From assembly GCF_024508665.1 (NCBI RefSeq), contig NZ_JANINP010000006.1, positions 310,001 to 374,000 on the forward strand: a stretch of DNA of 64,000 nucleotides. The letters are read 5' to 3'. Origin of the DNA: Sphingomonas sp. (lineage in GTDB: Bacteria; Pseudomonadota; Alphaproteobacteria; Sphingomonadales; Sphingomonadaceae). The translations under genes were made by a program, and so were the position numbers. Under the pieces are notes generated by a model, which saw nothing but the letters and a program-made list of their open reading frames with translations, was not told where the DNA came from and searched no databases. Numbering within the stretch: the first letter of the stretch is position 1; each line of letters opens with the position of its first letter. This document shows positions 1-7,489 of this stretch, piece by piece.

Positions 1-200
1 TCGGCAGGAAAGAATTCGTCGAGCATCGCCCAGATCCGCTGGTGATCGACCGGACTGCCGTCGGCATGGGTCATAGCGATGAAACTACCGGTCTCATGTG
101 CGAAGGCGATGTCATGGCGCTCGCGCAGCCAGGTGCCGAAATGGCGCACCATGTGCAGCAGCACCTCGTCGCAATCGCAGATCAGCAGCGGCCGCGTCAT
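1..200 (-). CDS. HAD-like protein, partial (C-terminus outside window)
   Basis: The frame opens at an ATG at 200 and runs off the left edge. The first about 66 residues begin MTRPLLICDCDEVLLHMV; the DCDEV stretch resembles HAD motif I (DxDx[TV]), where the first Asp would be the nucleophile of a phosphatase-type hydrolase. The start codon overlaps the stop of the DUF3572 gene upstream (ATGA type), so the two are probably co-translated. The remaining HAD motifs lie outside the window, so the assignment rests on one motif and on the gene order. No signal peptide is visible. Confidence 0.55.
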   Translation of the reverse strand, partial: MTRPLLICDCDEVLLHMVRHFGTWLRERHDIAFAHETGSFIAMTHADGSPVDHQRIWAMLDEFFPA

Positions 201-463
201 GCTTCCAGACTCCGGCGGGCGGCGACCAGCGCCTCGGGCTTGACTCCGAGTTCGGTGGCGCAGGCGACGAGATCGGGCTCATGCGCTTCGAGGAACCCCA
301 GCACCGCCGCCTGGGTACCGCGATTCGCGGCCGAGCCGCGCAAGGCTTCGGCATCGAGTCCGGTCAAGTCGAGCAGCCGGTGCGCCCTCGCCGGATCGGC
401 CAGCGTCCAGGCCAGCGCGTGCAATGCCAGGGTCGGGGCGTCGTTGGTGTCGGTCGGGTTCAT
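197..463 (-). CDS. DUF3572 family protein
   Basis: An 88-residue protein starting at the ATG at 463 (MNPTDTNDAPTLALHALAW). It resembles the small DUF3572 proteins that alphaproteobacteria carry next to divK. Helical throughout, with no membrane segment and no catalytic motif. A longer in-frame start at 565 exists but would run antisense into divK, so the shorter start is preferred. It is divergent from divK, with about 27 bp between the starts, so the promoters must overlap or lie inside the neighbouring genes. Its function is not known. Confidence 0.7.
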   Translation of the reverse strand: MNPTDTNDAPTLALHALAWTLADPARAHRLLDLTGLDAEALRGSAANRGTQAAVLGFLEAHEPDLVACATELGVKPEALVAARRSLEA

Positions 464-490
464 TGCTATGTCGTGTCCAAGGAGACCCCG

Positions 491-853
491 TTGGCAAAGC
501 GCGTGCTGGTTGTCGAGGACAACGAACTCAATCTGAAGCTGTTCTGCGATTTGCTGCGCGCGCACGAATTCGAGACGGAGCCGGTGCGCGACGGCCGCGA
601 GGCGGTCGAACGCGCGCGTGCCTTCGCGCCCGACCTGATCGTGATGGATATCCAGCTGCCCTATGTCAGCGGCTATGATCTGATCCTGCAGATCAAGGCG
701 GACGGGGATTTGGGCCGGATTCCGATCATGGCGGTGACCGCTTATGCCGGGCGCGAGGACGAAGAACGGATTCGTGGCGCGGGTGCCGACGCCTATGTGT
801 CCAAGCCGATCTCGGTCGCGCGATTTGTGGAAGAGGTGAACGCGCTACTTTAG
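491..853 (+). CDS. divK: DivK-type single-domain response regulator
   Basis: A 120-residue receiver domain with no output domain, starting AKRVLVVEDNELNLKLF. The acidic pocket (VVEDN), the phospho-acceptor Asp in LIVMDIQLP and the Lys in YVSKPIS are all present. In Caulobacter, DivK relays phosphate between DivJ/PleC histidine kinases and controls cell-cycle progression and polarity. I place the start at TTG 491 because an AAGGAG Shine-Dalgarno lies at 478-483, seven bases upstream, and because DivK proteins begin M-A-K-x-V. The same frame is open further upstream, but only as the shadow of the DUF3572 gene. Confidence 0.9.
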   Translation: MAKRVLVVEDNELNLKLFCDLLRAHEFETEPVRDGREAVERARAFAPDLIVMDIQLPYVSGYDLILQIKADGDLGRIPIMAVTAYAGREDEERIRGAGADAYVSKPISVARFVEEVNALL

Positions 854-862
854 CGCTATATC

Positions 863-974
863 CGTCATCCCAGCGAAAGCTGGGATCTCGAGCGATGGCG
901 CGAGCCGCATGAGACCAGCGTCGGGTTGAGCATGCGGGGCATGCCCAAACCCGACGCTCTTTCGCTGGGGTGAT
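863..974. repeat. Dual-hairpin palindromic repeat, CGTC foot, GAAA-loop type, copy 1
   Basis: Begins 10 bp after the divK stop. The left unit is CGTC followed by an 8-bp perfect stem closed by a GAAA loop (867-886). The right unit, near 956-974, is the same hairpin in inverse orientation. Between them 917-957 forms another long stem. A second copy with the same end hairpins but a different centre lies at 52978-53070. Possibly a transcript end or mobile MITE-like element. Confidence 0.8.
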
Positions 975-1082
975 GCCAGAGAGCTACGGGCGAGGGCTTA
1001 AAAACGAAAAGGCCGCGAGGGTTTCCCCTGCGGCCCGGGGTCCCCGCCTTCGCGGGGACTGCGTAACTCGCGTAACCGCGAG

Positions 1083-1250
1083 TTACTTGATCTTCGCTTC
1101 CTTGAACTCGACGTGCTTGCGCGCGACGGGATCGTACTTGCGGAACGACAGCTTCTCGGTCTGAGTGCGCGGATTCTTCTTCGTCACGTAGAAGAAGCCG
1201 GTGTCGGCCGAGCTGACGAGCTTGATCTTGACGGTGGTCGGCTTGGCCAT
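1083..1250 (-). CDS. rpmG: 50S ribosomal protein L33
   Basis: A 55-residue basic protein, [20 protein letters not shown] to [10 protein letters not shown], matching bacterial L33 in length and sequence. It lacks the CxxC zinc pair found in some L33 proteins, as usual for the alphaproteobacterial form. The start at 1250 is preceded by AGGAA at about 8 bases. The frame is open upstream to 1376, but that part has no L33 similarity. It sits alone on the minus strand downstream of a hairpin leader. Confidence 0.95.
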   Translation of the reverse strand: MAKPTTVKIKLVSSADTGFFYVTKKNPRTQTEKLSFRKYDPVARKHVEFKEAKIK

Positions 1251-1281
1251 GACCCAAATTCCTGTTTCGCTTGAAATGCAA

Positions 1282-1345
1282 AAGCGGCGGACGCGCCGCC
1301 GCTTGTCAGGGGCGGGCCATTGGCCCAGCCGAGGGAGATTGTCAA
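1282..1345 (-). promoter_or_regulatory. rpmG -35 box and attenuator-like leader hairpin
   Basis: Read on the minus strand, a consensus -35 TTGACA lies at 1345-1340 with a poor -10 (CAATGG, 1322-1317) after 17 bases. Downstream, a 9-bp perfect stem (1304-1296 with 1290-1282, five-base loop) is followed by TTTT-rich sequence, then the rpmG ribosome site. No minus-strand gene lies upstream, so the hairpin is more likely a leader attenuator than another gene's terminator. Inference only. Confidence 0.4.
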
Positions 1346-1417
1346 GCGCAAGGGGCTTTAACATCCCCTTTACCATATCGGTAGCACTCTCGCGCAGGCG
1401 AAGCGGGAGTAGAGGAA

Positions 1418-1726
1418 ATGGGGGTTTCTGCTCGTAATGACGATCTCGCCGCGCGGATCGCGCGGCTCGACCTGATGGCGCGGCATGTGCGCCCGCGCGA
1501 CCTCGTCGTCGAAGTCGATTCGATTCGTTGCGTGGCCGAAGCGGCCGGCGTGCTGCCCGTCGTGGCGGTGGCGCATGCGCTCGAATCGGCCTTGGGGCGC
1601 GGCGAAAGCGGGATGATCGTGCGCGGCTGGATTGCGATGCTGAGCGAAGCGGTCGGCTGCGGCCAGACCGATGCGCAGACCGGCCATGTCTTCCTTGCCG
1701 CCGGTGCGATGCGACTGGGCGGCTGA
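1418..1726 (+). CDS. Conserved hypothetical protein
   Basis: A 102-residue, mostly helical protein ([20 protein letters not shown] onward) with no signal peptide or membrane segment. The start ATG is preceded by AGAGGAA. Its stop TGA overlaps the ATG of the following membrane-protein gene by one base, so the two are likely translationally coupled. The helical middle ([10 protein letters not shown]) superficially recalls a histidine-phosphotransfer helix, but the surrounding pattern is not convincing and I assign no function. Confidence 0.65.
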   Translation: MGVSARNDDLAARIARLDLMARHVRPRDLVVEVDSIRCVAEAAGVLPVVAVAHALESALGRGESGMIVRGWIAMLSEAVGCGQTDAQTGHVFLAAGAMRLGG

Positions 1727-2283
1727 TGGATTCATTGATGGCGGCGCTGGTCGCCGCCTTGCTGATCCGCGCGACTGATCCGACCGCGACTTATGTCGCG
1801 CATTTCGCCGATCGTTCGGGCAAGTCCGGCGCGGTGCTGGCCGGTGCGTTGGTCGCAATCCTGATCGCCCATGCCATTGCCGCGATGGCGGGCTTCTTCC
1901 TCGCGCCGCATCTCACCCCCAATCCAAAGCGCCTGTTCGTCGCCTTCGCGCTCCTTGCGGCGGCGAGCGGCGGAATCTGGCCGGGCAAGCCGATCGAGCC
2001 GGGCGAGGCGCGCCGTCCGTTCTGGACCGTCGCGGTCCGACTGATCGCCGGCGGGTGGAGCGGTCGCACCGAATTCGTCACGCTCGCGCTGGCAATGAGC
2101 GGGACAGCCGCGCTCGCCGGCATCGGCGGGTTCATCGGCAGCGCGGTTGTGTTGGGCTTCGCGGCGCTTGGCGGCGACCTGATCTGGCGCACCCTGCCGC
2201 ACCGCGCGATCAGCTTGGTTGTCGGCGGATTGCTCGCGGTCGCGGGGTTCTGGCTGGCATTCTCCGCCTTGCGGTTGATCTAG
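1726..2283 (+). CDS. TMEM165/GDT1-like (UPF0016) membrane protein, degenerate motif
   Basis: A 185-residue protein with about six hydrophobic segments arranged as two inverted halves of three, the layout of the GDT1/TMEM165 cation transporter family (Mn2+/Ca2+ export in known members). The two signature ExGD[KR][ST] motifs are altered: the first half has FADRSGKSG where the motif is expected and the second half has [15 protein letters not shown], so the paired acidic residues are mostly lost. It starts in the stop codon of the gene upstream. Either a diverged transporter or a repurposed scaffold. Confidence 0.6.
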   Translation: MDSLMAALVAALLIRATDPTATYVAHFADRSGKSGAVLAGALVAILIAHAIAAMAGFFLAPHLTPNPKRLFVAFALLAAASGGIWPGKPIEPGEARRPFWTVAVRLIAGGWSGRTEFVTLALAMSGTAALAGIGGFIGSAVVLGFAALGGDLIWRTLPHRAISLVVGGLLAVAGFWLAFSALRLI

Positions 2284-2325
2284 CCGCTCGATCACTCTGC
2301 CCGGCATTTTCGTGCGGCGAAGGGT

Positions 2326-2350
2326 GGAGCCAATCCTATATTGATCCGTT
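2326..2350 (+). promoter_or_regulatory. Candidate EcfG-type general stress promoter of dps
   Basis: GGAGC at 2326-2330, 16 bases, then CGTT at 2347-2350, ending 33 bp before the dps start. The alphaproteobacterial EcfG consensus is GGAAC-N16/17-CGTT, so one base differs. dps genes are commonly in this regulon, which makes the match plausible but not proven. Confidence 0.4.
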
Positions 2351-2383
2351 GTCGCAACGATTCTTTCGCTCAACGGAGACACC

Positions 2384-2875
2384 ATGCCCAACGCCGATCT
2401 CAAGACGCCGACCGATCTGTCCTCCAACGCCGCGAAAAGCGTGAAGGACGCGCTTAACGCGATCCTCGCCGATTCGTTCGCGCTCTACCTCAAGACCAAG
2501 AACTTCCACTGGCACGTCTCGGGCCCGCATTTCCGCGATTACCATCTGATGCTCGACGAGCAGGCTGCGCAGATCTTCGCCTCGACCGACGACATTGCCG
2601 AGCGGGTGCGCAAGACCGGCAACGTCACCTTGCGCTCGATCGGCGACATCGCCCGGCACCAGACGATCAAGGACAATGATCAGGACTTCGTCGCGCCGGA
2701 GGACATGCTTAAGGAATTGCGTGACGATAATCTCAAGCTGGTCGAAAGCCTTCGCGAGGCGAAGGACATCGCCGACAATGCCAAGGACAATGCCACCAGC
2801 GCGATGATCGACGACTGGACCGATCAGGCCGAACGCCGCGCCTGGTTCCTGTTCGAGGCGGGGCGCAAGGCGTAA
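2384..2875 (+). CDS. dps: Dps family DNA-protecting ferritin-like protein
   Basis: A 163-residue Dps. The ferroxidase-centre motif is visible as KNFHWHVSGPHFRDYHLMLD, with the His residues, Asp and following Glu (DEQ) that bind iron at the dimer interface of the dodecamer. It oxidises ferrous iron with peroxide and shields DNA under stress, in the cytoplasm or nucleoid. The N-terminal tail has lysines (LKTPTDLSSNAAKSVKD) that could contact DNA. A perfect 12-bp hairpin follows the stop. An EcfG-like promoter candidate lies upstream. Confidence 0.92.
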   Translation: MPNADLKTPTDLSSNAAKSVKDALNAILADSFALYLKTKNFHWHVSGPHFRDYHLMLDEQAAQIFASTDDIAERVRKTGNVTLRSIGDIARHQTIKDNDQDFVAPEDMLKELRDDNLKLVESLREAKDIADNAKDNATSAMIDDWTDQAERRAWFLFEAGRKA

Positions 2876-2884
2876 ACTGCTCGA

Positions 2885-2913
2885 GATTCCCCTCTCGGCA
2901 AGAGAGGGGAATC
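2885..2913. terminator. Bidirectional hairpin between dps and metallophosphoesterase
   Basis: A perfect 12-bp stem (2885-2896 with 2902-2913) and a five-base loop lie between the converging dps and metallophosphoesterase genes. No clear T tract follows on either strand, but the position fits a shared terminator. Its CCCCTCTC-rich stem also resembles the CCTCCCC repeat class elsewhere in the window. Confidence 0.6.
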
Positions 2914-2924
2914 CCATGGACCTT

Positions 2925-3749
2925 TCACCCTTCCAGCGTGATCAGCCACAGATCGGGCGGCGCGCCGAATCGGAGCGGCGGGCCGCTCGTGCCCAATCCA
3001 CCGGTCACGATCACGGCAAGTCCCGGATCGAGCACCAGCCCGCAGCGATAGCGATCGCCGAAATGCGATACGCTCGCGACCGGGCCGTAAATGGGCAGCA
3101 CCCCCTGGCCGCAATGCGTATGGCCGGCGAGCAGCAGATGCACGTCCCCCGGCAATCGCGGCGCGATGTCGGGCGAATGCGTCAGGATGATGCGCGCTCC
3201 CTCGAACGGGCGCAGCTTGGCCATCGTCGCGGCGATGTCGGCATGATTGGTATAATCGTCATCGACCCCGCCGATCGCGATCGGCCCGCGGGCGGTGACG
3301 TCGTTGACCAGCACGGTGATCCGCGCCTGGGCCAACAGGCTGGTGATATCGTCGGCGCCGGTCCAATGATCGTGATTGCCCAGCACCGCGACGACGCCGA
3401 GCGGCGGGTGCAGTTTCTTGAATGGCGCGATCAGACCGGGCCCTAATTTCCGCGCGCCATGCGGATCGTGGCCGTAGATGAAGTCGCCCGCCATCAGCAC
3501 GATGTCGGGATTGAGCGCGTTGATCTGGTCGACGATGCGGCTGAGGCGCGCTTCGTCCATCGCGTGGCTACCGATATGCACGTCGCTGATCAGCACGGCG
3601 CGGATCGGCTTAATGCCCTTCGGCCAGCGCGGTAGCTTGATCGTGGCGGTGCGAACGATGGGGTCCCACCGCGCCTCCGCGCGCGCATAGAGATAGAATC
3701 CTGCCAGGATCAGCAGCAGGATCAGCAGGACCTTGAGAAGCTTTCGCAT
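2925..3749 (-). CDS. Membrane-anchored metallophosphoesterase (YkuE-like)
   Basis: A 274-residue protein. Residues about 4-22 form a hydrophobic signal anchor, so the catalytic domain is probably periplasmic. Calcineurin-like metal motifs follow in order: SDVHIG, GDFIYG, GNHDHW, a later HSPD, and AGHTHCGQ. These bind the dinuclear metal centre that hydrolyses phosphomono- or diesters. The layout matches YkuE-type enzymes, some of which act on lipid A or UDP-diacylglucosamine-like substrates. It is convergent with dps and divergent from the DNA ligase. The N-terminal anchor argues against it being the soluble ligase-associated endonuclease PdeM. Confidence 0.82.
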   Translation of the reverse strand: MRKLLKVLLILLLILAGFYLYARAEARWDPIVRTATIKLPRWPKGIKPIRAVLISDVHIGSHAMDEARLSRIVDQINALNPDIVLMAGDFIYGHDPHGARKLGPGLIAPFKKLHPPLGVVAVLGNHDHWTGADDITSLLAQARITVLVNDVTARGPIAIGGVDDDYTNHADIAATMAKLRPFEGARIILTHSPDIAPRLPGDVHLLLAGHTHCGQGVLPIYGPVASVSHFGDRYRCGLVLDPGLAVIVTGGLGTSGPPLRFGAPPDLWLITLEG

Positions 3750-3792
3750 GGCCGAACGCTAGGGGGGGCGCGAACGGTCGGCAATGGTCTGG

Positions 3793-3820
3793 AAATTCCT
3801 CCCCGTTCCGGGGAGGATTT
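3793..3820. repeat. Solo hairpin related to the truB insert arms
   Basis: AAATTCCTCCCCG, a three-base loop, then CGGGGAGGATTT. It matches the left arm of the element inside truB (55987 onward). It lies between the metallophosphoesterase and DNA ligase starts. Confidence 0.7.
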
Positions 3821-3870
3821 AGCGAACGCCTCTGGTGGAACCGTTACGTCAGCGCCATGTTGGTCGCGAC

Positions 3871-5454
3871 ATGCACGCTTTCGCGCAGCTTCTCGATTCG
3901 CTGATCTACACGCGGTCGCGCAACGCCAAGCTCAAGCTGATCGGCGACTATCTAAAAGCAACGCCCGATCGCGGCTGGGCGATGGCGGCGCTAACCGGCG
4001 ATCTCGACCTTCCCGCGGTCAAGCCGGCGGTGATCCGCGCGCTGATCGAGGAGCGCGTCGACCCGGTGCTGTTCCGGATGAGCCGCGACTATGTCGGCGA
4101 TACGGCAGAAACGATCGCCTTGCTGTGGCCCGGCGCAAATGACGGCAGCGGGGAGCCCCTGTCGGTCGGCCAGGTCGTCGACACGCTCAATTCGCTGTCG
4201 CGCTCGGACGCTCCGGCTGCACTTGCCGCGATGCTCGACCGGATGGATGCCGAGGAGCGCTTCGCGTTGCTCAAGATGGCGACCGGCGCGCTCAGGATCG
4301 GTGTCTCCGCGCGGCTCGCCAAGACCGCGCTCGCCCAGGCGTTCGGCGTCGCGGTCGAGGCCGTGGAAGAAGTCTGGCACGCGATCCGGCCGCCTTACGC
4401 CGAATTGTTCGACTGGGTCGAAGGACGCGGCCCGCAGCCGACCGCCGCCGACGTGCCCGTCTTCCGCCCGTTCATGCTCGCCCATCCGCTCGAGGACGGA
4501 ATCGTCGACCTCGCCGATTATGCCGCGGAGTGGAAATGGGACGGCATCCGCGTCCAGCTCGTCCATGTCGGCGGCACGACGCGCCTCTACAGCCGTGCTG
4601 GCGACGATATTACCGGAAGCTTCCCGGACATCGCAGCCGCCTTCCGCACGCCGGGCGTCCTCGATGGTGAGTTGATGGTGAAAGGCGAGGCTCAGGGCAG
4701 CGCGCTCGAGGAAGGGGCGGGTGCCGCCAGTTTCAACGCCCTGCAACAGCGGCTCGGGCGCAAGGTCGTATCGGCGAAGATGCTCGACGACTATCCTGCC
4801 TTCGTTCGCCTCTACGACATCCTGTTCGACGGCGGCGAGGACCTGCGCGCGCTTCCCTGGACCGGGCGCCGCGCGCGGCTGGAAGATTTTGCCGCGCAGC
4901 TCGATCCGGATCGATTCGACGTCAGCGTGTTGATCGAGGCGAAAGATTTTGCCGCGCTCGAAGACATACGCGCCGGCGCTCGCGATGCCGCGATCGAGGG
5001 CGTGATGCTCAAGCGGCGCGATTCCGATTACGTCGCCGGGCGCCGCACGGGCCTGTGGTACAAATGGAAGCGCGACCCGCTGACCGCCGATTGCGTGATG
5101 ATGTACGCGCAGCGCGGCAATGGCCGGCGCTCGTCCTTCTACAGCGACTATACGTTCGGCTGCTGGACCGAAGAGGGCGAATTGCTCCCCGTCGGCAAGG
5201 CCTATTCGGGGATCACCGACGACGAGCTGAAGTGGCTCGACAGCTTCGTGCGCAACCACACCGTCAATCGGTTCGGTCCCGTGCGCGAAGTGGAAAAGAC
5301 GCTCGTGCTGGAAGTGGCGTTCGATTCGATCCACGACTCGAAACGCCACAAATCCGGCGTCGCGATGCGCTTCCCGCGGATCCATCGCATCCGCACCGAC
5401 AAGCCCGCGGCCGAAGCGGATACGATCGCCGGAATCAGAAAACTAGTGACCTGA
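3871..5454 (+). CDS. ATP-dependent DNA ligase (ligase-associated repair family)
   Basis: A 527-residue protein if started at ATG 3871 (MHAFAQLLDSLIYTRSRNAK); a longer in-frame start at 3835 lacks similarity. An N-terminal helical DNA-binding domain is followed by the adenylation domain with motif I EWKWDGIRVQL (the Lys accepts AMP), DGELMV, EGVMLKRRDSDY and the WYKWKRDPL motif, then an OB domain. It seals nicks using ATP. Length and pattern fit the bacterial family found with a DEXH helicase, an MBL-fold exonuclease and PdeM. Here the exonuclease and helicase are 12-16 kb away, at 17551-18549 and 19322-21730. Confidence 0.88.
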   Translation: MHAFAQLLDSLIYTRSRNAKLKLIGDYLKATPDRGWAMAALTGDLDLPAVKPAVIRALIEERVDPVLFRMSRDYVGDTAETIALLWPGANDGSGEPLSVGQVVDTLNSLSRSDAPAALAAMLDRMDAEERFALLKMATGALRIGVSARLAKTALAQAFGVAVEAVEEVWHAIRPPYAELFDWVEGRGPQPTAADVPVFRPFMLAHPLEDGIVDLADYAAEWKWDGIRVQLVHVGGTTRLYSRAGDDITGSFPDIAAAFRTPGVLDGELMVKGEAQGSALEEGAGAASFNALQQRLGRKVVSAKMLDDYPAFVRLYDILFDGGEDLRALPWTGRRARLEDFAAQLDPDRFDVSVLIEAKDFAALEDIRAGARDAAIEGVMLKRRDSDYVAGRRTGLWYKWKRDPLTADCVMMYAQRGNGRRSSFYSDYTFGCWTEEGELLPVGKAYSGITDDELKWLDSFVRNHTVNRFGPVREVEKTLVLEVAFDSIHDSKRHKSGVAMRFPRIHRIRTDKPAAEADTIAGIRKLVT

Positions 5455-5874
5455 TCATCCTTGCGATGGCCCCCGATCGCGCCCGATCACGCCTCCGGCG
5501 GACAGCGCCCACCAGCAGATGAAGGGTTGGGCAAACAGGCGCGGATAATGATAGGCCCATCCTAACCCGGTGCCGGTCGACAGGTCGTGCACCGCGTGGA
5601 GGATGTTCGCCGGATAGACGCACAGCGCGTAAAGAGCGAGCGCAACGCCGGCGATCGCGCGGGTCCGCCGCACGAACAATCCGATCGCCCCGGCAATCTC
5701 GGCGCCGCCTGTCAACATGACGACGGTCAATGGATGTGGAATCGCCTGCGGCATGACCTTCATGAATAGGTCCGGCCGCAACAGATGGATCAGCCCCGCC
5801 AGCAGATAGAGCGGGGCGAGGGCAAGCCGGGCAGTATCGGCACGCCTCGATCTCGTTTTCCCCACGCCCGCCAT
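5455..5874 (-). CDS. DoxX family membrane protein
   Basis: A 139-residue protein with four hydrophobic segments: LALAPLYLLAGLIHLL, a middle pair around GGAEIAGAIGLFV and GVALALYALCVYP, and a C-terminal FICWWALSAGGVIG. The pattern YLLAGLIHLLRPDLF and the GGAEIAGAIGL segment are typical of DoxX/DoxD-like proteins, thought to take part in membrane redox or quinone processes. The stop abuts the ligase stop. A 35-residue hydrophobic reading frame lies directly upstream and may be co-translated with it. Confidence 0.8.
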   Translation of the reverse strand: MAGVGKTRSRRADTARLALAPLYLLAGLIHLLRPDLFMKVMPQAIPHPLTVVMLTGGAEIAGAIGLFVRRTRAIAGVALALYALCVYPANILHAVHDLSTGTGLGWAYHYPRLFAQPFICWWALSAGGVIGRDRGPSQG

Positions 5875-5875
5875 G

Positions 5876-5983
5876 TCAGAATTGGCGGTAATGGACGCAA
5901 GCCCATCTGAACAGCGTGCGAACGGTCAGAAATGCGGGCACCAGCAGGGGCGCGATGATCGCGGCGATCAGCATTTCCAGCAT
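5876..5983 (-). CDS. Possible 35-residue membrane microprotein upstream of doxX
   Basis: ATG at 5983, stop at 5878-5876, one base before the DoxX start. The peptide is MLEMLIAAIIAPLLVPAFLT followed by VRTLFRWACVHYRQF: one hydrophobic helix and then a basic tail. The near-overlap with doxX suggests coupling. No strong ribosome site is visible at either Met (1 or 4), so translation is uncertain. Confidence 0.4.
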   Translation of the reverse strand: MLEMLIAAIIAPLLVPAFLTVRTLFRWACVHYRQF

Positions 5984-6051
5984 GGCACCGTCCGATCCGG
6001 CTGGCGGCGAAGTCCGCTCCAATTTGCGCGGAATTTGCCGTTCGGTGAGGT

Positions 6052-6086
6052 GAGAGACCGGCGCCGGGGAATGGCGCCGGTCTCTC
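6052..6086 (-). terminator. Strong hairpin after the fasciclin gene
   Basis: A perfect 14-bp GC-rich stem (6052-6065 with 6073-6086) and a seven-base loop, 18 bp past the stop of the fasciclin gene. No T tract follows on the minus strand, so it may stabilise the transcript 3' end as well as terminate. Confidence 0.6.
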
Positions 6087-6103
6087 GCTGCCCCCGGAAG
6101 GAA

Positions 6104-6655
6104 TTAGGGCAGCATGACGGTGTCGATGACGTGGATCACGCCGTTCGACTGCATCACGTTGGCGATGGTGATCATCCCGGTGTCGCCCTTGTCGTCCATC
6201 ACGGCCCAGCCGGCGCCCATCTTCTTGAACTTGAGCATGCCGCCCTGCACCGTGGCGTAGCTGGCGGTGCCGCCGTTCGCCTTCGCCTTGGCGGCGATGT
6301 CGGCGGCGGTGATGCGGCCGGGAACGACGTGATAGGTCAGGACCGAGGTCAACTGACCCTTGTTCTCGGGCTTGAGCAACGTGTCGACGGTGCCCGCAGG
6401 CAGCTTGGCGAAGGCGGCGTTGGTCGGCGCGAAAACGGTGAACGGCCCCGGACCGGACAAGGTGTCGACCAGCCCGGCGGCCTTGACCGCCGCGACCAAG
6501 GTGGTGTGGTCCTTCGAATTGACGGCGTTCTGGACGATATTCCTGGTCGGATACATCGCAGCACCACCGACCATCGGGTTCTTCATCGCGGCGACGCCAG
6601 CGCCGGCGCCGGCGACCAATGCGGTCGCGAGCATCAACGTACGAATTGGCTTCAT
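6104..6655 (-). CDS. Secreted fasciclin (FAS1) domain protein
   Basis: A 183-residue protein from ATG 6655 (MKPIRTLMLATALVAGAGAG), with AGGAG eight bases upstream. A signal peptide or anchor is followed by one FAS1 domain: FTVFAPTNAAFAKLP and the YHVVPGRITAADI block are the family hallmarks, and the protein ends INGVIHVID-like (SNGVIHVIDTVMLP). FAS1 proteins mediate adhesion or bind ligands at the cell surface. It is the third gene behind an ECF sigma factor and an RskA-type anti-sigma factor, like mycobacterial mpt70/mpt83 under SigK-RskA, so it is a likely target of that sigma factor. Confidence 0.9.
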   Translation of the reverse strand: MKPIRTLMLATALVAGAGAGVAAMKNPMVGGAAMYPTRNIVQNAVNSKDHTTLVAAVKAAGLVDTLSGPGPFTVFAPTNAAFAKLPAGTVDTLLKPENKGQLTSVLTYHVVPGRITAADIAAKAKANGGTASYATVQGGMLKFKKMGAGWAVMDDKGDTGMITIANVMQSNGVIHVIDTVMLP

Positions 6656-6697
6656 TTCCCTGACTCCTATTGCACGCCTTGTTTGGGTGCGTCGGGA

Positions 6698-6726
6698 GCT
6701 ACGGATGCGGGACACTGGCGGATGCA
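6698..6726 (-). promoter_or_regulatory. Candidate ECF promoter of the fasciclin gene
   Basis: Read on the minus strand, TGCATCC (6726-6720), 16 bases, CGTAGC (6703-6698), about 43 bp before the fasciclin start. Spacing fits ECF promoters. I did not find a matching pair in the 43 bp ahead of the sigma gene, so the match is tentative. Confidence 0.3.
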
Positions 6727-6796
6727 GCGGGATACGTAGAATCAGGAAAAGTTTTTCGGCGGAGGGCTGAGACGCCTCCGTCGGCGCAGGCCGGAC

Positions 6797-7489
6797 CTAG
6801 GCGATCGAAAGCTTGCCGCTCGCCACCACCGGCCCGGTCGGCAGGCCGGTGGGCGACCCCCCGAGCGGCTCGATCGATACGGCCAGCGTGATCCCGGCCT
6901 TCAACGCGGCACGCTGGCCGGCGGCAAGCGTCATCCGCGACGGCCCGGCCGATGCCAGCACGCCCATCGGTTTGGGCACGCCATCGCCACCGATCATCCA
7001 GAGTTGCGCGCTCTTGCCGGCAGGCGCCACCGCCGCCTCGCCGACCCGCATTTCGCCGGTGGTCATGTCGACGATCGCCGGCATCGCGCCCGATTTATCG
7101 CTCATCACCAGTGAAGCTGCCATCATGCGATGCGCCGCGGGCGGCGCGACCGCTTGCGGGATCGGACGCAGGACGAGGAACAGAGCGAGCATTGCGGCGA
7201 TCGCTGTTACCACGCCGGCAATCGGCCAGCGGAAGCTGGGCCGTACCGGCACCGGAGGCGGCGAATCGGGCCGGGCCAGCCGCGCGGCGACCGATTCGGG
7301 CGCCGGGACTTCGGGATAATCGTCGAACAGTCCCGCCAGCCTCTGGCGCCACTCATCGACCTCGCGCGCGAAGGCGGGGTCGGCCAGCACCCGTCGCAGC
7401 GCCGCGGCGCGCTCTTCTCCGTCGAGCAGGCCGAGCGCGAGTTCGGCGGCGGTCATTTCGGGATCGGGAGCGTCAGGCGTCATCGACAC
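6797..7489 (-). CDS. RskA-type anti-sigma factor
   Basis: A 230-residue protein. The N-terminal about 85 residues hold the sigma-binding region (ELALGLLDGEERAAALRRVL, then VDEWRQRLAGLFDDYPE), followed by one membrane segment (VVTAIAAMLALFLVLRP, about 110-126) and an extracytoplasmic RskA domain with GKSAQLWMIGGDG and a conserved SIEPLGGSPTG-like C-terminus. It lacks the HxxxCxxC zinc motif, as RskA proteins do. It overlaps the sigma-factor gene by 17 bases, so the two are made together. RskA holds its sigma factor at the membrane until regulated proteolysis. Confidence 0.9.
   Translation of the reverse strand: MSMTPDAPDPEMTAAELALGLLDGEERAAALRRVLADPAFAREVDEWRQRLAGLFDDYPEVPAPESVAARLARPDSPPPVPVRPSFRWPIAGVVTAIAAMLALFLVLRPIPQAVAPPAAHRMMAASLVMSDKSGAMPAIVDMTTGEMRVGEAAVAPAGKSAQLWMIGGDGVPKPMGVLASAGPSRMTLAAGQRAALKAGITLAVSIEPLGGSPTGLPTGPVVASGKLSIA

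Noticed and set aside
2925..3749. Metallophosphoesterase as the ligase-associated PdeM
   Set aside because: It has an N-terminal membrane anchor and YkuE-like motif spacing; PdeM is a shorter soluble protein.
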